Below, piece by piece: positions 28,471 through 35,595 of a stretch of 37,102 nt of DNA (positions are counted from its first letter, which is position 1; each line of letters starts with the position of its first letter). Made by a program: the position numbers and the translations under genes. Location of the stretch: positions 1-37,102 of the forward strand of contig NZ_JAJMLX010000010.1 of NCBI RefSeq assembly GCF_020991325.1, read 5' to 3'. The notes beneath the pieces were generated by a model. It ran no database searches and had not been told where the DNA came from. It saw only the letters and a program-made list of their open reading frames with translations. Origin of the DNA: Bordetella petrii. GTDB lineage: Bacteria; Pseudomonadota; Gammaproteobacteria; Burkholderiales; Burkholderiaceae_B.

Positions 28471-31288
28471 GTGGATCTCCGTGGCGCTCGGCCGTAGTCT
28501 TGTTATTGTTGGTCGACAGCACCTTCACTACCCGCTCCATGCGCATAAAGCGCGAACCTTTCACTAATACGCTGGCGGAACGTACGCCGTGCAGCGCCGC
28601 CAGAACTTCGTCCACCGAGGCGCAGGCTTGCGCGCCGTTTCCGAAAGCCGCCGCCGCATCGCGGCTGGCCTCGCCCAGCGTGACCAGGGCTTCGATGCCA
28701 TGCGCGCGGGCGTACTCGCCCACTTCGCGATGCATGGCGGGGCCGTTGTCGCCCACTTCACCCATATCGCCCAGCACCAGGGCCCGCGGTCCGGGCAATT
28801 GCGCCAGCACATCCACCGCGGCGCGCACCGAATCCGGGTTGGCGTTGTAGGTATCGTCGATCAGCACCGTGCCATCGGCCAGCACGCTGCGCTGCATGCG
28901 TCCCGCCACCGCGCTGAAAGTGGCCAGCGCCCGTGCCGTGCTGGCCAGCGGAGCACCAGCCGCCAGCGTGGCGGCAATCGCCGCCAAGGCGTTGCGCAGG
29001 TTATGCATGCCCGGCACCGGCAAGACCAGATCGATGCTGCCCGCTGGCGTCACCACATGGCAACGCGTGTCCTGCGGGGTCGCCTGCACGTGCTCGGCAT
29101 AAACATCCAGGCCGGGCTGCAGGCCAAAGCGCAGGATGCGGCGTGCGCCGGCCTGGGATTCCCAGACGCCGCAGTGCGGATCGTCACCCGGGAAGACCGC
29201 CACCCCTTCGTCCGGCAGCGCCGCGATGGCGGCGCCGTTTTCCTGGGCCACGGCCTCGACCGAATGCATGAATTCCTGGTGTTCGCGCTGCGCATTGGTG
29301 ATCAGAGTCACCGAGGGCGCGGCCAGCCGCGCCAATACGGCGATCTCGCCCGGATGGTTCATGCCCAGCTCGAACACGGCGGCGCGATGCTGCGCGCGCA
29401 GGCGCAACAGCGTCAGGGGTACGCCGATATCGTTGTTGAAGTTGCCAGCAGTGGCCAGCCTGCCCGCCTCGCCCTGCCAATCAGACAGGATCGCGGCAAT
29501 CATTTCCTTGGTGGTGGTCTTGCCATTGCTGCCGGCCACGCCTATCACCGGCAACGAGAACCGTGCGCGCCAGGCTCCGCCGATGCGCATCAAGGCCTGC
29601 CGGGTGTCGCCCAGCACCAGTTGCGGCAGCGCCGCGCCGCCCACCCGATGCGCCACCACCGCCACGCAAGCGCCCGCGGCTTCGGCTTGTGCCAGGTAAT
29701 CGTGGCCGTCGAAATTGTCTCCGGACAGCGCCAGGAAAATCTCGTTCACGCCGATGCGGCGAGTGTCGGTAGACAGGCCGCTGGCGTGCGGCAGCAACAG
29801 GGCCAGCCGCGCCCATTCGCGATCGTCGAACGGCAGCTTGGCTCCGGCGATCTCCTGATAGGTTTCATGGCCCTTGCCCGCCAGCAGCACCACGTCGTCC
29901 GGCCCGGCCGCCCAGATCGTCTGCATGATGGCGCGCGCACGGTCCGCGTCGACGCTCAGGCGCGCCCCACGCGGAATGCCCTGCAGGATCTGTTCAATGA
30001 TCGCGGCCGGATCTTCGCCGCGTGGATTGTCGCTGGATACAGTAATTCTGTCGGCCAGATCGGCGGCGATGCGGCCCATTTCAGGCCGCTTGCCGGCATC
30101 GCGCTCGCCACCGCAGCCAAACAGACAGACCAGGCGGCCGCCGCGCGCATCGGCCACCGGCCGTAGGGCGGTCAAGGCCCGCGCCAGGGAGTCGGGGGTG
30201 TGCGAATAATCCACCACCACCAACGGGTTTTGCCCAGACATCGTCAAGGTGCGCAGCGGCAATGCAGCCACTGCCTGCAACCGGCCGTCCACGGGCCGCG
30301 TCGCGGCCAGCGCCCGCGCGATCTGCGCCAGCGGCCAACCCAGTTTGTACAGGACACCGGCCACCAGCAGCAGGTTCGACACGTTGTGGCGTCCCAGCAA
30401 AGACGTCACGATCTGCGCTTCGCCGTCGGGCGTCATCAGCGTGAACACCTGGCCATGGGACGTGGCCTGCAGGTCGCGGGCCTGAAAGGCCGCCGGCGTA
30501 TCCTGCTGCGTGTAGCCCAGCGTTTGTTCCCGCGGTAGCGCGCGCAGCAGGCGCTCACCTGCCGCGTCATCGGCATTGACGATGGCAGCGGCCAGGCCAG
30601 GCCACTGGAACAGGCGAGCCTTGGCCTGCTCGTAACGCTCCATCGAGCCGTGATAATCAAGATGATCGCGGGTCAGGTTGGTGAACCCGGCCACTGCGAT
30701 CCGCACGCCGTCGAGCCGCCCTTGCTCTATGCCGATGGACGAAGCCTCCAGGGCAACTGCCTGGGCTCCTGCGGCGCGCATGGCGGCCAGCACACGGTGT
30801 ACCGTCAGCACATCCGGCGTGGTCAGGTTGCCGCCCAGAGAACTGCCGTCAGGCAGCAGGGCGCCCAGTGTGCCGATGCTGCCGCAAGGCTTGCCCGCCG
30901 CTGTCAGCGCCTGGGCCACCCATTGCACGCAGGACGTCTTGCCATTGGTGCCGGTAATCGCCACGACGCTCAAAGCCGCGGACGGCTGTCCGTACCACTC
31001 ATCGGCAAGCTCGCCCAGCATGGCGCGCAAGTCCTGTACTTCGCAGACGCGCGCGTCGGCGTGCATGCCGGCAGGCGCTGGCGCCTGGCACAGCACCGCC
31101 GCGGCATTGGCGGCAAAGGCCTGGGCAATATAGCTGCGCCCGTCCGCCGACCCGCCGGCGCAGGCCACGAACACATCGCCCGCCGCCACTTCCCGCGAGT
31201 CCAGGCGCAAGTGCGCGCTGGCCGCCACATGCGTGCGTAGCCAGGCCAGTACATCGGCAACGGCAGCCAGCGGACGCGGCGCGCTCAT
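28460..31288 (-). CDS. murEF: Fused MurE-MurF ligase (meso-DAP-adding and D-Ala-D-Ala-adding enzymes)
   Basis: One uninterrupted 942-residue frame carries two complete Mur ligases. The first half (about 1-495) has MurE motifs: DSREV (30-34), ATP loop GTNGKTS (113-119), TTPD (156-159), [14 protein letters not shown] (181-194), [16 protein letters not shown] (208-223) and DNPR (420-423), the determinant of meso-diaminopimelate use. The second half (about 496-942) has MurF motifs: [25 protein letters not shown] (506-530), a second ATP loop GSNGKTTTK (586-594), [12 protein letters not shown] and [10 protein letters not shown]. The MurF N-terminus appears short and directly abuts MurE, so there is almost no linker. 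The fusion is known in Bordetella. It overlaps ftsI (4 bases) and mraY (11 bases). Confidence 0.97.
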   Translation of the reverse strand: MSAPRPLAAVADVLAWLRTHVAASAHLRLDSREVAAGDVFVACAGGSADGRSYIAQAFAANAAAVLCQAPAPAGMHADARVCEVQDLRAMLGELADEWYGQPSAALSVVAITGTNGKTSCVQWVAQALTAAGKPCGSIGTLGALLPDGSSLGGNLTTPDVLTVHRVLAAMRAAGAQAVALEASSIGIEQGRLDGVRIAVAGFTNLTRDHLDYHGSMERYEQAKARLFQWPGLAAAIVNADDAAGERLLRALPREQTLGYTQQDTPAAFQARDLQATSHGQVFTLMTPDGEAQIVTSLLGRHNVSNLLLVAGVLYKLGWPLAQIARALAATRPVDGRLQAVAALPLRTLTMSGQNPLVVVDYSHTPDSLARALTALRPVADARGGRLVCLFGCGGERDAGKRPEMGRIAADLADRITVSSDNPRGEDPAAIIEQILQGIPRGARLSVDADRARAIMQTIWAAGPDDVVLLAGKGHETYQEIAGAKLPFDDREWARLALLLPHASGLSTDTRRIGVNEIFLALSGDNFDGHDYLAQAEAAGACVAVVAHRVGGAALPQLVLGDTRQALMRIGGAWRARFSLPVIGVAGSNGKTTTKEMIAAILSDWQGEAGRLATAGNFNNDIGVPLTLLRLRAQHRAAVFELGMNHPGEIAVLARLAAPSVTLITNAQREHQEFMHSVEAVAQENGAAIAALPDEGVAVFPGDDPHCGVWESQAGARRILRFGLQPGLDVYAEHVQATPQDTRCHVVTPAGSIDLVLPVPGMHNLRNALAAIAATLAAGAPLASTARALATFSAVAGRMQRSVLADGTVLIDDTYNANPDSVRAAVDVLAQLPGPRALVLGDMGEVGDNGPAMHREVGEYARAHGIEALVTLGEASRDAAAAFGNGAQACASVDEVLAALHGVRSASVLVKGSRFMRMERVVKVLSTNNNKTTAERHGDPHAA

Positions 31289-33015
31289 CGGGAGGCCTCC
31301 TGGGCGCCGGCCACGATGGTCGACTCGAAGGGCGCGTCAGGCTGCACGCTCATCATGCGCAGGCTGCCGCCCACGATGCTTGAAAATATCGGTGCGGCGA
31401 TCGCGCCACCGTAATAGCCGCCAGTCTTGGGTTCGTCGATGGACACCGCCACGACAATGCGCGGATCCGACACGGGCGCGAAGCCCACGAAAGAACTGCG
31501 GTAGCGTTGGGTGCTGTACTTGCCGTCGACTATCTTGCGGGCGGTGCCGCTCTTGCCAGCCACCCGGTAACCCTGTACCTGCGCGGCCTTGGCGCCTTCG
31601 GGCCCGGCCGCGGCCTCCAGCATGCCACGCACCAACTGCGCCACCTTGGGGCTGTATATCTTGACGCTGGTGGGATCGCTGTCGCGCTTGATCAGCGTGG
31701 GCGACACCATGTCGCCGTCGCGGGCAAATACCGTGTAGGCGCGCGCCACTTGCAACAAAGAAACCGACAGGCCATACCCGTATGCCATGGTCGCCTTCTC
31801 GATCAGGCGCCAACGGTCCCAGGGCCGCAGGCGGCCTGGCGCCGCGCCCGGGAAACCCAGTTGCGGTGCCCGGCCGAACCCCAGTTCGGTAAAGCGTTCC
31901 CACATTTCGCGGGACTCGAGCTTCTCCGAGATCATCGTCATGCCAATATTGCTGGAACGGCGCAGCACCCCGCCCACGGTCAGCGTGCCATTGCGGCTGA
32001 CATCATGGATGGTGTTGCCCTGGTAGCGGAACGCGCCGTTGCCGGTTTCGAACTGCGTGCTGGTGTTGATGCGCCCGAGGTCTAGCGCCAGCGCGGCGGT
32101 AAAGGGCTTCATGATCGAACCCGGCTCGAACGTATCGGTAATGGCCCGGTTGCGAAGGTTCGGGGTGTGGAAGGTTTCGCGCCGATTGGGATCGAACGTG
32201 GGCAGGCTGGCCAACGCCAGGATCTCGCCCGTGTGCACGTCCATGATGATGGCACTGGCGGCCGAGGCCTGGTGGCGCTCGACGGCGTCGTTCAACTCGC
32301 GGTACACCAGATACTGCAGGCGGGTGTCGATGGACAGATGCAGGTCGCGGCCGTTCACCGGCAGGGTTACCGCCTGCACGTCTTCAATGACGCGACCCAG
32401 GCGGTCCTTGATGACGCGGCGGCTTCCCGGGGTGCCTGACAGCAGGTCGTCGAAGGTCAGCTCGACACCTTCCTGGCCCTTGTCTTCGATGCTGGTAAAG
32501 CCCACCAGGTGCGCCGTCACCTCGCCGTCGGGGTAGTAGCGCCGTGTTTCCGGCTGCTGGTGTATGCCGGGCACATCCAGCTTCTTGATCTGCTCGGCCA
32601 CGTCCATGGACACCTGGCGCTTCAGATAGACGAAATTGCGGTCGTCGTCCGCCAGGCGGCCGCGCAGGTCGGCCACGGAAGTCTGCAGCAGCTTGGCCAG
32701 TTCAGTCAGTTGCTCGGATGTGGCGGGCTTGGTGTCTTCGGGAATGGCCCAGATGGCGCGCGCAGGTATGCTGGACGCCAGCACGACGCCGTTGCGGTCC
32801 AGGATCTTGCCCCGCGTGGCCGACAGCGTCAGCGTACGTTCGTAGCGGCGCTCGCCCTGCTGCTGCAGGAACTCGGTGGACAGGCCCTGCAGATACAACG
32901 CCCGGAGACCCAGCACGGCGAACCCGCCGAACATCATGATCAGCACCAGGCGGGCGCGCCAGGTGGGCAACTGCCCGCGCAGCACGGGGTTGTCGAAGAA
33001 AGGCACGCGCTTCAT
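31285..33015 (-). CDS. ftsI: Septal peptidoglycan transpeptidase FtsI (PBP3)
   Basis: The 576-residue protein has one N-terminal membrane segment (LVLIMMFGGFAVLGLRALYL), a pedestal domain (RGKILDRNGVVLASSIPARAIWAIP) and a class B transpeptidase domain. The catalytic motifs are SIMK (Ser300, Lys303), SSN (354-356) and KSGT (488-491). FtsI cross-links septal peptidoglycan, working with FtsW and activated by FtsQLB. It overlaps both ftsL and murE-murF by four bases. The three active-site motifs are intact. Target-site changes affecting beta-lactam binding were not assessed. Confidence 0.97.
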   Translation of the reverse strand: MKRVPFFDNPVLRGQLPTWRARLVLIMMFGGFAVLGLRALYLQGLSTEFLQQQGERRYERTLTLSATRGKILDRNGVVLASSIPARAIWAIPEDTKPATSEQLTELAKLLQTSVADLRGRLADDDRNFVYLKRQVSMDVAEQIKKLDVPGIHQQPETRRYYPDGEVTAHLVGFTSIEDKGQEGVELTFDDLLSGTPGSRRVIKDRLGRVIEDVQAVTLPVNGRDLHLSIDTRLQYLVYRELNDAVERHQASAASAIIMDVHTGEILALASLPTFDPNRRETFHTPNLRNRAITDTFEPGSIMKPFTAALALDLGRINTSTQFETGNGAFRYQGNTIHDVSRNGTLTVGGVLRRSSNIGMTMISEKLESREMWERFTELGFGRAPQLGFPGAAPGRLRPWDRWRLIEKATMAYGYGLSVSLLQVARAYTVFARDGDMVSPTLIKRDSDPTSVKIYSPKVAQLVRGMLEAAAGPEGAKAAQVQGYRVAGKSGTARKIVDGKYSTQRYRSSFVGFAPVSDPRIVVAVSIDEPKTGGYYGGAIAAPIFSSIVGGSLRMMSVQPDAPFESTIVAGAQEASR

Positions 33016-33302
33016 TGCGCGCCTCCGGCAGCCGGAATGGGCGGCTGGTTCAAGTACAGGGTGCGGTCGGGCACGATGGGGATCATTTTCAGATCCTGGC
33101 GCGCCGCCTTGTCGATGCGTGCGTTGCGAGCCAGTTCGGCGCGCTCGAGCTGCAGGCGGCGCCAGTCGGTGTCCAGCGTGCGGGCCTGCGAACGGCTACG
33201 CTCCAGCTCGATGAACAACTGGCGCGACTGATACCGGCTGGTCACCAGCGAAATCGCCGACAGCATCAGCAGAACGGCCACGAACAAGCTCATGCGGCTC
33301 AT
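33012..33302 (-). CDS. ftsL: Cell division protein FtsL
   Basis: The 96-residue product has one N-terminal membrane helix (MSLFVAVLLMLSAISLVTSRY) followed by a heptad-like, Glu/Arg/Leu-rich coiled coil (LFIELERSRSQARTLDTDWRRLQLERAEL) and a periplasmic tail. This matches the size and topology of FtsL, which pairs with FtsB and FtsQ to activate septal synthesis. The identity is supported mainly by position between rsmH and ftsI, because FtsL sequences diverge quickly. It overlaps rsmH by one base (TGATG) and ftsI by four. Confidence 0.93.
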   Translation of the reverse strand: MSRMSLFVAVLLMLSAISLVTSRYQSRQLFIELERSRSQARTLDTDWRRLQLERAELARNARIDKAARQDLKMIPIVPDRTLYLNQPPIPAAGGAQ

Positions 33303-34393
33303 CAGTTGGCCCTCCGCCTGGCGCCGCGCCGAGCGGGCGGGACTTCACCCGGCACGCGCATGGCCGGCACGAATTCCGCCGCGCCCTCGTCGCCCATGGG
33401 CGTGGCGGTGCGCTCGGCCACCCGCAGCACGGCCGATCGGGACCGCGCGTTTCCGGCGATTTCTTCCTCGGTGGCCAGCACGCGGCCCAGCGAACGCACC
33501 AAGGGTTGCGGCAATTCGCTTTCACGCAGGGGCAGGCGTGCGTGCGCGGCAGCCGGCCGGGCCGCCGCCGCGATGCATTGCTTGACCATGCGGTCTTCAA
33601 GCGAATGAAAGCTGATCACCGCCAACCTCCCCCCCGGGGCGAGCAGCTCTAGAGCTGACGCGAGGGCGCGCGCGAGCTCTTCGAGCTCCCGATTGATGTA
33701 AATCCGTAGAGCCTGAAAGGTGCGTGTGGCCGGATGCTGCCCCTTTTCGCGCGTGCGGACGGCGCTGGCGACGCACTCGGCAAGCTCGAGCGTGGTGCGC
33801 AGCGGCCGTGTTGCGCGGCGAGCAGCAATCGCCTTTGCAACCTGAAAAGCAAACCGTTCTTCGCCATAATCCGCTATGACCTCCCGCATCTCATCCACAC
33901 TGGCCTGCGCCAGCCAATCCGCCACCGTCGGGCCGCGGGTCGTATCCATCCGCATGTCGAGCGGGCCTTCTCGCATGAACGAAAAGCCTCGCTCGGCATC
34001 ATCCAACTGGGGGGACGACACCCCCAGGTCCAGCATCACGCCATCGATCGCCTCGATGCCGCGCGCCGCCAACGCTTCACGCATGGTGGCAAAGCCGCCA
34101 TGCACCACCATCACCCGGGCGTCGCGCTCGGCCAGTTCCGTGGCCACGGCGATCGCCTGGGGATCTTTATCGAACACCACCAGCCGCGCCCGCGGCCCCA
34201 GCCGCCCCAGCAGTTCGCGGCTGTGACCGCCGCGCCCGAAAGTGCCGTCGACGAACACCCCCTGCTGCGCGCGCGCATCGGCCTGCGCGTCATCCTGCCG
34301 GCCCGACCGTGCCGCGCCCTTGCCGCCGAAACCGGCCAGCAGCAACGCATCCACCGTCGGCTCCAGCAGCACGGGCCGATGTTCGAATTCCAT
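33302..34393 (-). CDS. rsmH: 16S rRNA m4C1402 methyltransferase RsmH
   Basis: The 363-residue product shows [16 protein letters not shown] at the N-terminus, the SAM-binding [60 protein letters not shown] and [13 protein letters not shown]. RsmH methylates N4 of C1402 in the ribosomal decoding centre. It contains a small insertion after the first motif ([20 protein letters not shown]). It lies 8 bases after mraZ in the usual mraZ-rsmH-ftsL order, expressed from the mra promoter. Confidence 0.97.
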   Translation of the reverse strand: MEFEHRPVLLEPTVDALLLAGFGGKGAARSGRQDDAQADARAQQGVFVDGTFGRGGHSRELLGRLGPRARLVVFDKDPQAIAVATELAERDARVMVVHGGFATMREALAARGIEAIDGVMLDLGVSSPQLDDAERGFSFMREGPLDMRMDTTRGPTVADWLAQASVDEMREVIADYGEERFAFQVAKAIAARRATRPLRTTLELAECVASAVRTREKGQHPATRTFQALRIYINRELEELARALASALELLAPGGRLAVISFHSLEDRMVKQCIAAAARPAAAHARLPLRESELPQPLVRSLGRVLATEEEIAGNARSRSAVLRVAERTATPMGDEGAAEFVPAMRVPGEVPPARRGARRRAN

Positions 34394-34401
34394 ACGCGGT
34401 T

Positions 34402-34830
34402 TCAGAACGAAAACTGGTTCAACACGTCCGGCATTCCCTGTGCCAAATCTTCCGCCTCGCGGCGGGCCAGGGAAGCGGCATCCCAGAGCTCGAAGTGCGC
34501 GCCCATACCGAGCAGCATCACGTCGCGCGTCATACCGGAAGCGTTGCGCAGTTCGGGAGCGATGAGCACACGGCCGGAGCCGTCGATTTCAACGTCCTGG
34601 GCGTTGCCCAGCAGCAGCCGCTGTAGCGCGCGCGCAGACATGGGAAATGCAGCGATCTGTTCGCGCTTCTTTTCCCACTCTTGCCGCGGATACACCAGCA
34701 GGCAGCCGTCAGGATGGCGGGTCAGGGTCAGCCGGCCTTCGGCCTGCGCCAACAGCGCGTCACGATGCCGGGTCGGAATCGAGATCCGTCCCTTCGCATC
34801 GAGCGTTAGCGCGCTGCTTCCCTGAAACAC
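34402..34830 (-). CDS. mraZ: Transcriptional regulator MraZ
   Basis: The product is about 142 residues from GTG 34830 ([23 protein letters not shown]), the conserved MraZ N-terminus. The frame is open up to GTG 34854, but that would leave almost no leader after the predicted transcription start and would place MraZ repeats inside the gene. It has two AbrB-like half-domains, the second with [29 protein letters not shown]. MraZ is a DNA-binding repressor of the dcw operon in E. coli, binding direct repeats upstream of its own gene. Matching repeats are present here, supporting autoregulation. Confidence 0.93.
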   Translation of the reverse strand: MFQGSSALTLDAKGRISIPTRHRDALLAQAEGRLTLTRHPDGCLLVYPRQEWEKKREQIAAFPMSARALQRLLLGNAQDVEIDGSGRVLIAPELRNASGMTRDVMLLGMGAHFELWDAASLARREAEDLAQGMPDVLNQFSF

Positions 34831-34838
34831 CACTTTCA

Positions 34839-34873
34839 CCCCACTTAATTGCACAAATTCCTACTTTTTCCCA
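34839..34873 (-). promoter_or_regulatory. MraZ operator: 10-bp-spaced TGGGN-type repeats
   Basis: Reading the minus strand, TGGGA (34869-34873), TAGGA (34859-34863), TGCAA (34849-34853) and TGGGG (34839-34843) stand exactly 10 bases apart. The first and last match the TGGGN box of known MraZ sites and the middle two are degenerate. They run from the -10 end through the leader to just before the mraZ start, as expected for autoregulation. Confidence 0.6.
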
Positions 34874-34901
34874 CTCTACGGTAATGGACAAACGGGGTCA
34901 A
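34873..34901 (-). promoter_or_regulatory. mra promoter (sigma-70 type) of the dcw cluster
   Basis: TTGACC (34896-34901) and TAGAGT (34873-34878) are separated by exactly 17 bases. The expected transcription start is near 34866, giving a leader of about 36 bases to the GTG at 34830. The -10 shares its last base with the first MraZ-type repeat. The spacing and -35 (5 of 6) are good and the -10 matches 4 of 6. Confidence 0.6.
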
Positions 34902-34958
34902 GCGCGTGGTTGCAATTTTTTCAATCACAACAAGGACTTAGAGCACTTCTTGGATTTA

Positions 34959-34992
34959 TGAAAATAAAAACCCCCTGATAAATCAGGGGGTT
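34959..34992 (-). terminator. Intrinsic terminator downstream of rnpB
   Basis: On the minus strand a perfect 10-bp stem AACCCCCTGA/TCAGGGGGTT with a 4-base loop is followed by TTTATTTT. It lies about 110 bases after the RNase P RNA 3' end and separates it from the mra promoter. This is the clearest intrinsic terminator in the window. Confidence 0.9.
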
Positions 34993-35060
34993 GCGGTAAC
35001 AATTAAAAGTCCTTCTTCAGAAGTGCGCCGCAAGGGGCACCCTTTCATTGTTTTACGTTC

Positions 35061-35080
35061 GGTCTTGCACTGGCAAGACC
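35061..35080. repeat. Perfect hairpin just after rnpB, sharing sequence with its P1 helix
   Basis: GGTCTTGC/GCAAGACC forms an 8-bp perfect stem with a 4-base loop, 22 bases after the rnpB 3' end. The arm GTCTTGC/GCAAGAC repeats the outer seven pairs of the RNase P P1 helix (see findings). Confidence 0.6.
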
Positions 35081-35102
35081 GGCCATGCGGCCCGATTCAG
35101 TT

Positions 35103-35518
35103 GCAAGACAGATCTATAGGCCGGATTCTGTACGCCGGGTCGCCCCGGCGGGCAGTCATTCCTCTGCGCGGGCCATTGCTGGACCGCTGTAGCCACCTAC
35201 CCGCATACTCGGACGAGCCGCCCTTCGGGTCCGAAGACCGCACGCATGCCTATTTGGTGTTGCTCCGGGTAGAGGTTGCCGCGTTTCACCCTGCGACGCC
35301 GCCGCCCATGAACGGACGGCACGGCACGGAGATGGCCGTGCCGGTGCGCGACTGGCGCGCCCGCCTCGCAGACTCGTCTCTGTGGCCCTGTTCCTCGTGC
35401 CTGTCGGCGGGCAAGCCCGCCGGCAGGCACGGACGGCCGTTAGCCGCTACCCTGCCCTGTGGAGTCCGGACCTTCCTCGATGGGTTTTCACCCACCGCGA
35501 CTGCCCGATCTGTCTTGC
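35103..35518 (-). ncRNA. rnpB: RNase P RNA component (class A)
   Basis: The ends form a perfect 12-bp P1 helix: GCAAGACAGATC at the 5' end (35507-35518) pairs with GATCTGTCTTGC at the 3' end (35103-35114). Universal RNase P elements are visible on the minus strand: GAGGAAGGTCCGGACTCC (conserved region I), ACAGGGCAGGGTAGCGGCTAA, AGGGCCACAGAGACGAGTC, GGGTGAAACGCGGCAACCTC, CCAAATAGGCATGC and ACAGAATCCGGCCTATAG (conserved region V). The length, about 416 bases, fits beta-proteobacterial type A RNA. It is the ribozyme that trims tRNA 5' leaders. One base in region I (35472) is G where A is usual. Confidence 0.96.
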
Positions 35519-35524
35519 GCGGCC

Positions 35525-35530
35525 ATTTTA
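35525..35530 (-). promoter_or_regulatory. -10 of the rnpB promoter
   Basis: TAAAAT (5 of 6 to consensus) lies six bases above the predicted RNA 5' end at 35518, an ideal distance. No good -35 is visible at 16-18 bases. It is divergent from the ABC-F gene, whose start is 66 bases further on. Confidence 0.5.
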
Positions 35531-35595
35531 GTACAGCGGCCACTGTCCCGCTTCCTGCGACAATACGGGTTGATTCGCACCAGGCAGTCCCCCAC

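Noticed and set aside
34994-35055. Possible 21-codon ORF (MKGCPLRRTSEEG...) behind rnpB on the minus strand
   Set aside because: No ribosome-binding site, ends inside the terminator stem, and no similarity recognised.
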